Assembly (NCBI RefSeq): GCF_004342115.1
Contig: NZ_SMAC01000018.1
Location: forward strand, 1 to 60,343
Length of the DNA stretch: 60,343 nt
Reading direction: 5' to 3'
Origin: Mannheimia haemolytica
GTDB taxonomy: Bacteria > Pseudomonadota > Gammaproteobacteria > Enterobacterales > Pasteurellaceae
Part shown: positions 55,756 to 60,343 of the stretch, one piece after another
How the letters are laid out: each line of letters opens with the position of its first letter
How positions within the stretch are numbered: position 1 is the first letter of the stretch
Made by a program: the position numbers and the translations under genes
Notes under the pieces: generated by a model
The model's database searches: none
Told to the model about the DNA's origin: nothing
Seen by the model: the letters and a program-made list of their open reading frames with translations, nothing else

Positions 55756-55896
55756 TTTGCAAAAAAACGACCAAAACAGACCGCTTGTAATGCTAAATTA
55801 CAGGCGTTTTTTGTGATGTGCGTCGAAAAATTCGTATTTTTTACTAGACAAAAAAACAGTATTCAGTAGCATAGCTCTCACAAATAAGGAGAGCTT

Positions 55897-56545
55897 ATGA
55901 CCGATAAACAAATCCGTAATAGTACCGCCGAATTTTTGATTTTTACCCAACAAAATGGAGCAGAAAATATTACTGTTCGTTATGAAGATAACGAAATTTG
56001 GCTCACGCAAAAATTAATTGCTCAGCTTTTTGATGTTTCTATTCCAACTATCAATGAGCATTTAAAGCATATTTTTGAAAGTGGAGAGCTAGAAGAAATG
56101 TCAGTTATTCGGAATTTCCTAATAACTGCCGCAGATGGTAAAAATTATCGTACCAAACACTACAACCTTGATGCCGTTATTTCGATAGGCTATAGGGTAA
56201 ACTCGGTGCGGGCGACACAATTTCGCCAATGGGCAACTAAAGTATTACGGGATTTCGCCCAAAAAGGCTATGTGATTGACCGCCAAAGAATGGAAAATGG
56301 TACATTTTTAAATGAAGATTATTTTGAGCAGTTGCTGGCAGAAATTCGTGAAATTTGGTTATCTGAACGGCGTTCTTGAGGGCAAAGGCAAAATGCGTTT
56401 TGATGAAGCGAAATTGCACGCAGAAAGCGAATTTGAGAAATACCGCATTGTTCAAGACAGATTATTTGAAAGCGATTTTGACAAGGTATTGAAAGAAGTG
56501 TTGCGGTCGGAAAATCAATACCGTCCATCATTTTCAACAACATAA
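55897..56545 (+). pseudogene. rhuM: Decayed RhuM-family gene (internal deletion plus frameshift)
   Basis: The first 160 codons (55897-56379) match the RhuM N-terminus: FLIFTQQNGAENITVRYEDNEIWLTQ, then NYRTKHYNLDAVISIGYRVNS and ATQFRQWATKVLRDF. The frame then breaks after SERR. From about 56369 a different frame reads the RhuM C-terminal motif FDEAKLHAESEFEKYRIVQDRLFESDFDK, to 56545. About a third of the usual ~340 residues, the middle, is missing. RhuM is a mobile-island-associated protein of unclear role. It keeps an AAGGAG ribosome-binding site. An acquired gene in decay. Confidence 0.85.
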
Positions 56546-56631
56546 AACAACCGCATTTTGCAAATTTTTTGCCAAGTTTGACCGCTTGCCGTGTATAATG
56601 CAAGCGGTTATTTTTTATGGAAAAATTACAA

Positions 56632-57099
56632 ATGAATATCTTACAAGCAGGCGATAAAGCCCCTCAATTCACTCTTCAAAATCAGGCTGATGAGTCGGTT
56701 TCACTCTCTCAATTTGCCGGTAAAAAAGTGTTGGTTTATTTCTACCCGAAAGCCCTTACACCGGGTTGCACTACGCAAGCTTGTGGTTTGCGTGACAGCA
56801 AATCAGAACTTGATGAGCTCAATGTGGTTGTTCTCGGAATTAGCACCGATTTACCGAAAAAATTAGCTCAATTTGTAGAGAAAAAAGCCCTTAATTTTAC
56901 CTTATTATCTGACCCGGAACACCAAGTTGCGGAAGCCTTTGGTGTATGGGGCGAAAAGAAATTTATGGGAAAAACCTATGACGGCATTCACCGCATCAGC
57001 TTTTTAATTGATGAACAGGGCGTGGTTGAGCAAGTGTTTGATAAATTTAAAACCGGCGAACATCACCAAATGATCGTGGATTATCTACGGGGTCGCTAA
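56632..57099 (+). CDS. bcp: Thioredoxin-dependent thiol peroxidase (BCP)
   Basis: 155 residues from the ATG at 56632, chosen because other BCPs start near the LQAGDKAP motif; an ATG 15 bases earlier is possible. Peroxiredoxin that reduces peroxides. The peroxidatic Cys is in [19 protein letters not shown], with the resolving Cys five residues on. Also [25 protein letters not shown]. Its stop overlaps the gmhB start by one base, so they are coupled. Confidence 0.95.
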   Translation: MNILQAGDKAPQFTLQNQADESVSLSQFAGKKVLVYFYPKALTPGCTTQACGLRDSKSELDELNVVVLGISTDLPKKLAQFVEKKALNFTLLSDPEHQVAEAFGVWGEKKFMGKTYDGIHRISFLIDEQGVVEQVFDKFKTGEHHQMIVDYLRGR

Positions 57100-57647
57100 T
57101 GGGAAAAAAAACCATTTTTTTAGACCGTGACGGCACAATTAATATCGATCACGGCTATGTGCATCAAATTGATGATTTTCAATTTATTGACGGTGTCGGC
57201 AAGGCGTTAAAACAGCTACAAGACAAAGGTTATTTATTGGTGCTGGTAACCAATCAATCTGGCATTGCCCGAGGCTATTTTAGCGAAGCACAATTTATGC
57301 AACTAACCGAATGGATGGACTGGTCGCTCGATGAAGATTATGGCGTGGTACTAGACGGTATTTACTACTGCCCACATCACCCCGAAGGCAAAGGCGAATA
57401 CCGTGAAGATTGTGATTGCCGTAAGCCTAAAGCAGGTATGTTTACTCAAGCGATTCAAGATTTAAACATCGACCCAAGCCAATCTTATATGGTGGGCGAT
57501 AAATTAGAAGATATCCTTGCCGCAGAAGCTGCCGGCGTGAAAACCAAAGTGCTGGTTCGCACCGGCAAAGCCGTGACGGAAGAAGGTCAGGCTAAAGCCG
57601 ATTTGGTGTTAGATAGTTTAGTTGATTTAGTAAAATATATTAAATAA
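57099..57647 (+). CDS. gmhB: D-glycero-beta-D-manno-heptose 1,7-bisphosphate 7-phosphatase
   Basis: 182 residues. HAD phosphatase with [14 protein letters not shown] (catalytic Asp pair) and the zinc-binding motif [17 protein letters not shown], typical of GmhB. Removes the 7-phosphate between the two HldE reactions in ADP-heptose synthesis for LPS. Overlaps bcp by one base (TAATG) and is 4 bases before queF, so bcp-gmhB-queF form one operon. Confidence 0.96.
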   Translation: MGKKTIFLDRDGTINIDHGYVHQIDDFQFIDGVGKALKQLQDKGYLLVLVTNQSGIARGYFSEAQFMQLTEWMDWSLDEDYGVVLDGIYYCPHHPEGKGEYREDCDCRKPKAGMFTQAIQDLNIDPSQSYMVGDKLEDILAAEAAGVKTKVLVRTGKAVTEEGQAKADLVLDSLVDLVKYIK

Positions 57648-57651
57648 AGCA

Positions 57652-58491
57652 ATGAATTATAACGATAAATCTCTTTCAGCCCTGAAATTAGGGCAAAAAA
57701 CCGAGTACAAAAGCGAATATGACGCCTCGCTTTTGCAACCTGTTCCTCGTAAATTAAACCGTGATGGTTTAGGCATTACACAAGAGCAGCCTTTTAACCG
57801 AGGGGCTGATGTGTGGACTTGCTATGAGCTATCTTGGTTGAACCAAAATGGGCTACCGCAAGTAGCGATTGCAGATGTCGCCATTGATTTTAAGAGCGAA
57901 AACTTAATTGAATCGAAAAGTTTCAAGCTCTATTTGAACAGTTTTAACCAAACCAAATTTAGCTCAATAGAAGAAGTTGAGAAAACGATTCAAGCGGATC
58001 TGGCTCGCTGTGCAAGCGGTCAGGTTTCGGTAAAAATTTACCAATTATCGCACTACACGCAACAGCCGATAGTTGATTTTGCAGGCGATTGCATTGATGA
58101 GCAAGATATTCAAATCGACAGTTATGCGTTTTCGACTCAACATTTAGAAAACATTGCAGAAAATGAGCCGGTGGAAGAAATCTTAGTCAGCCATTTGCTC
58201 AAATCTAACTGCTTAATTACTTCACAGCCTGACTGGGGAAGTGTGCAAATTCGCTACAAAGGCAAAAAGCTAAACTGTGAAAAACTGTTACGTTATTTAG
58301 TGTCGTTCCGTGAGCATAATGAGTTCCACGAACAATGTGTGGAACGCATTTTCTGCGATTTAATGCAATTCGCTCAGCCGGAAAAATTAACGGTTTACGC
58401 ACGCTACACCAGACGAGGCGGGCTAGACATCAATCCGTTTAGATCGAATTTTGAGGAAGTGCCGGAAAATCTAAGAATGGCACGCCAATGA
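57652..58491 (+). CDS. queF: NADPH-dependent 7-cyano-7-deazaguanine reductase QueF
   Basis: 279 residues, the long two-module (YqcD/QueF-II) form. Reduces preQ0 to preQ1 in queuosine synthesis for tRNA. The QueF motif [17 protein letters not shown] is in the N-terminal module. The catalytic Cys is in [18 protein letters not shown] and the substrate-binding Glu in [11 protein letters not shown]. Last gene of the bcp-gmhB-queF operon; other queuosine genes are not in the window. Confidence 0.96.
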   Translation: MNYNDKSLSALKLGQKTEYKSEYDASLLQPVPRKLNRDGLGITQEQPFNRGADVWTCYELSWLNQNGLPQVAIADVAIDFKSENLIESKSFKLYLNSFNQTKFSSIEEVEKTIQADLARCASGQVSVKIYQLSHYTQQPIVDFAGDCIDEQDIQIDSYAFSTQHLENIAENEPVEEILVSHLLKSNCLITSQPDWGSVQIRYKGKKLNCEKLLRYLVSFREHNEFHEQCVERIFCDLMQFAQPEKLTVYARYTRRGGLDINPFRSNFEEVPENLRMARQ

Positions 58492-58517
58492 TTTTGTTGT
58501 TTTTTGTTCCCGTCTGA

Positions 58518-58673
58518 ACCGCCTGAGCGTGTTTGAATTGGTAGGTAAATTTACTCTGAGCGGAGCGAATGTAAATTTGCCGTTAAGCCAATTCAAACTA
58601 AGCGAGGATAGCGGTGAAGCTCGGGTTGCCTTTCTTTTGGTTACTTTTCTTTGGCAAAGCAAAGAAAAGTAAC
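58518..58673. repeat. Structured intergenic repeat before anmK
   Basis: About 156 bases fill the queF-anmK gap. Nested stems: ACCGC/GCGGT (58518-58522, 58611-58615), GTTTGAATTGG/CCAATTCAAAC (58531-58541, 58588-58598), GGTAAATTTAC/GTAAATTTGCC (58544-58554, 58571-58581). Then a separate hairpin, GTTACTTTTCTTTG/CAAAGAAAAGTAAC (58640-58653, 58660-58673). I recall the last hairpin from many Pasteurellaceae intergenic regions. Could be a dispersed repeat or RNA. Confidence 0.7.
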
Positions 58674-58682
58674 AAATAGCAG

Positions 58683-59816
58683 ATGTTGATTTTTATGATG
58701 AATGAATATAGCCCAAATTACTATATAGGCGTAATGTCCGGCACGAGCCTTGATGGGGTGGATATTGCTTTGCTGGATTTTGCAAAAAATCCACCGAAAA
58801 TGACCGCTTGTGATTTTTTTCCAATGCCGGAGGAATTACGGGCGGATATTTCTGCGTTACTTAAAACCGGCGAAACCAATCTCCAAAAACTGGGGGAAAT
58901 TGATCACCGTTTAGGCTTGCTTTATGCAGAAACGATCAATGCGTTTTTAGCGAAAAATCAGCTAAAAGCAGAGGATATTCAAGCCATAGGTTGTCACGGG
59001 CAGACGGTGTGGCATTCACCGGATTCTGAGTATCCCTTCACCACCCAAATTGGCGATATGAATTTGGTGGCAGAGCAAACCGGTATTACCACTATCGCTG
59101 ATTTTCGGCGTAAAGATATGGCAGTAGGTGGGCAAGGGGCTCCGCTTGTGCCGGCATTTCATCAAGCTATTTTTAGCGATCCAAATCGTCTAACAGTGGT
59201 GCTGAATATTGGCGGCATCAGCAATATTTCGGTATTAAATCCCAATTCCCCTACAGTTGGTTATGATGTAGGAGCCGGAAATACTTTGATGGATAGTTGG
59301 ATCGAACAACATCAAGGCAAAAGATACGATAAAAACGGCGAATGGGCGAGAACGGGCAAGCTCAATACTGAACTGTTAGCGACGTTATTAGACGAGTCGT
59401 TTTTTGCTAAAGCCCCGCCTAAAAGCACTGGGCGGGAGCTGTTTAATTTAACGTGGCTTGCAAAAAAATTGGAAAATTTGACCGCTTGTCAGCCACAAGA
59501 TGTGCAACGCACGCTGGCAGAATTTACTGCTCAAAGTATTGCCAATGAGTTATTACGCTTTGAAAGCTCTCTGCCTCGCTTGCTTTTAGTTGGTGGTGGT
59601 GGGGCAAGAAATCCGTTATTAATGGAACGGATTTCTGCTTTACTTCCCGAGTGGGAGGTTACAACCACTACAGAATTTGGTTTAGATATTGATTATGTAG
59701 AGGCTGCCGCTTTTGCTTGGTTAGCTTACCAGCGAATCCATAATTTACCCAGTAATATGCCTAGCGTGACAGGAGCAAAAAAAGCCGTGAGTTTGGGCGT
59801 GATTTACCCTGCTTAG
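58683..59816 (+). CDS. anmK: Anhydro-N-acetylmuramic acid kinase
   Basis: 377 residues from the first ATG; ATGs at 58695 and 58698 are possible and fit the family start better. It phosphorylates and opens 1,6-anhydroMurNAc in peptidoglycan recycling. The N-terminal [18 protein letters not shown], the [12 protein letters not shown] and [13 protein letters not shown] (Asp) motifs and the [15 protein letters not shown] segment are diagnostic. Its 3' end overlaps by 4 bases with the convergent membrane protein fragment. Confidence 0.95.
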   Translation: MLIFMMNEYSPNYYIGVMSGTSLDGVDIALLDFAKNPPKMTACDFFPMPEELRADISALLKTGETNLQKLGEIDHRLGLLYAETINAFLAKNQLKAEDIQAIGCHGQTVWHSPDSEYPFTTQIGDMNLVAEQTGITTIADFRRKDMAVGGQGAPLVPAFHQAIFSDPNRLTVVLNIGGISNISVLNPNSPTVGYDVGAGNTLMDSWIEQHQGKRYDKNGEWARTGKLNTELLATLLDESFFAKAPPKSTGRELFNLTWLAKKLENLTACQPQDVQRTLAEFTAQSIANELLRFESSLPRLLLVGGGGARNPLLMERISALLPEWEVTTTTEFGLDIDYVEAAAFAWLAYQRIHNLPSNMPSVTGAKKAVSLGVIYPA

Positions 59817-60268
59817 ATTAAGAAAATGTAAGGTAATACATTCATTACTCCGAGAGTGGTAATAGCTAAAATTAATTTAGAGCTTCCAAACATTAAGCCT
59901 TGGTTTTTACCATTGTCTAATTTCACTAGCATATTAGATAGTGCCGTATTCGCATACACGGTAATAGTGGCAAAAATCACTAAATAGAGAAATGCAGTGA
60001 TGGTTGAAAGCCATTGGAGTGCATAAAACCAAGGCATTATTTGAAGTATAATCAGTATTGGTGCAATATAAATAAGTTTATGTACTGTCAGATTTAATTT
60101 TCGTGAAAAATCAGATTGCAATAACACTGCAATTAAATTATTCACAAAGAATGAGACAGAGACTAATTCTGGTTTATCCAGAAGATTGGTGAATATATAG
60201 GGGAATATAATATAAAATGCACTTCCTAGACCAAGCGGAATAAAAAGTAATAAATTGTAGAAGATCAA
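59813..60268 (-). pseudogene. 3' part of a membrane transporter gene (MFS-like), truncated at the window end
   Basis: 151 residues with five or six membrane helices (about 1-150). The end (ANTALSNMLVKLDNGKNQGLMFGSSK and the last hydrophobic helix) resembles the C-terminal half of a major-facilitator transporter. There is no ATG; the open frame starts at TTG and continues into the terminal repeat. A normal MFS protein has about 400 residues. So the 5' half is missing, either because a repeat inserted or because the window is cut there. Likely non-functional as seen. Confidence 0.6.
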
Positions 60269-60343
60269 ACCTAATCTGACAGTCCCCCGTTTTAAATTAC
60301 CGTGTCTGTCAGATTAATTTGAGCTTAAATTCTTTTCCACCCA
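60256..60343. repeat. Right copy of the 88-bp terminal inverted repeat
   Basis: Exact reverse complement of 8-95. It disrupts or borders the membrane transporter gene upstream of its TTG. With the left copy it bounds the window, as two copies of a dispersed element in opposite orientation would. Confidence 0.7.

Overview
The window looks like a piece of a Pasteurellaceae chromosome, most likely Mannheimia haemolytica or a very close relative. The evidence is the dense scatter of ACAAGCGGT-type DNA uptake signal sequences (the Actinobacillus/Mannheimia subtype), AT-rich intergenic DNA with gene content of about 40% GC, and a 934-residue autotransporter protease that I recognise as serotype-specific antigen Ssa1 of M. 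haemolytica. Nearly all the DNA is core housekeeping sequence. I see no rRNA, tRNA, CRISPR array, prophage or complete transposon.

Layout. 1-2.8 kb: a small lipoprotein, a TorD-family chaperone, endonuclease IV (nfo) and an NlpC/P60 peptidase. 2.8-6.1 kb: an SOS-controlled UmuD-like protein lacking protease residues, grcA, ung and the qmcA-nfeD pair. 6.2-14.9 kb (minus strand): ssa1, hrpA carrying an in-frame palindromic repeat, a DUF441 protein, a small coiled-coil membrane protein and grpE. 15-21.3 kb: potD behind a promoter with nine Gs in its spacer, a MATE pump and recB. 21.3-27.4 kb: greB, pepB, lipoprotein e(P4), a BASS transporter, a MacA-type adaptor without MacB, and a Cof-type phosphatase. 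27.6-29.4 kb: a leucine-rich leader peptide with attenuator, then leuA. 29.5-34.8 kb: rpoE-rseA-rseB-rseC, then fadD and upp. 34.9-42 kb (minus): rsmA, surA, pyrR, hldE, der and hemA. 42.2-45.7 kb: relA and dxr. 45.8-54.4 kb (minus): an NhaC antiporter, an FAD oxidoreductase and a peptide-type ABC importer that includes a natural permease-ATPase fusion. 54.6-60.3 kb: hemW, a decayed rhuM, bcp, gmhB, queF, anmK and the 3' half of a membrane transporter gene.

How genes relate. hldE and gmhB both serve ADP-heptose synthesis for LPS. rpoE-rseABC with surA is the envelope-stress set. nfo, ung, recB and the SOS-controlled UmuD-like gene serve DNA repair. pyrR and upp are both pyrimidine genes. The importer operon has a good CRP site upstream, and its first gene is separated from the rest by an uptake-sequence hairpin. 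Paired inverted uptake sequences lie at many 3' gene ends and probably act as terminators.

The first and last ~90 bases are an 88-bp inverted repeat, so the window is probably bounded by two copies of a dispersed repeat such as an insertion sequence. The points I consider most worth a second look are the poly-G promoter of potD, the repeat inserted in the hrpA reading frame, the dead UmuD-like SOS protein, the long structured repeat before anmK, and the importer/flavoprotein/antiporter cluster.
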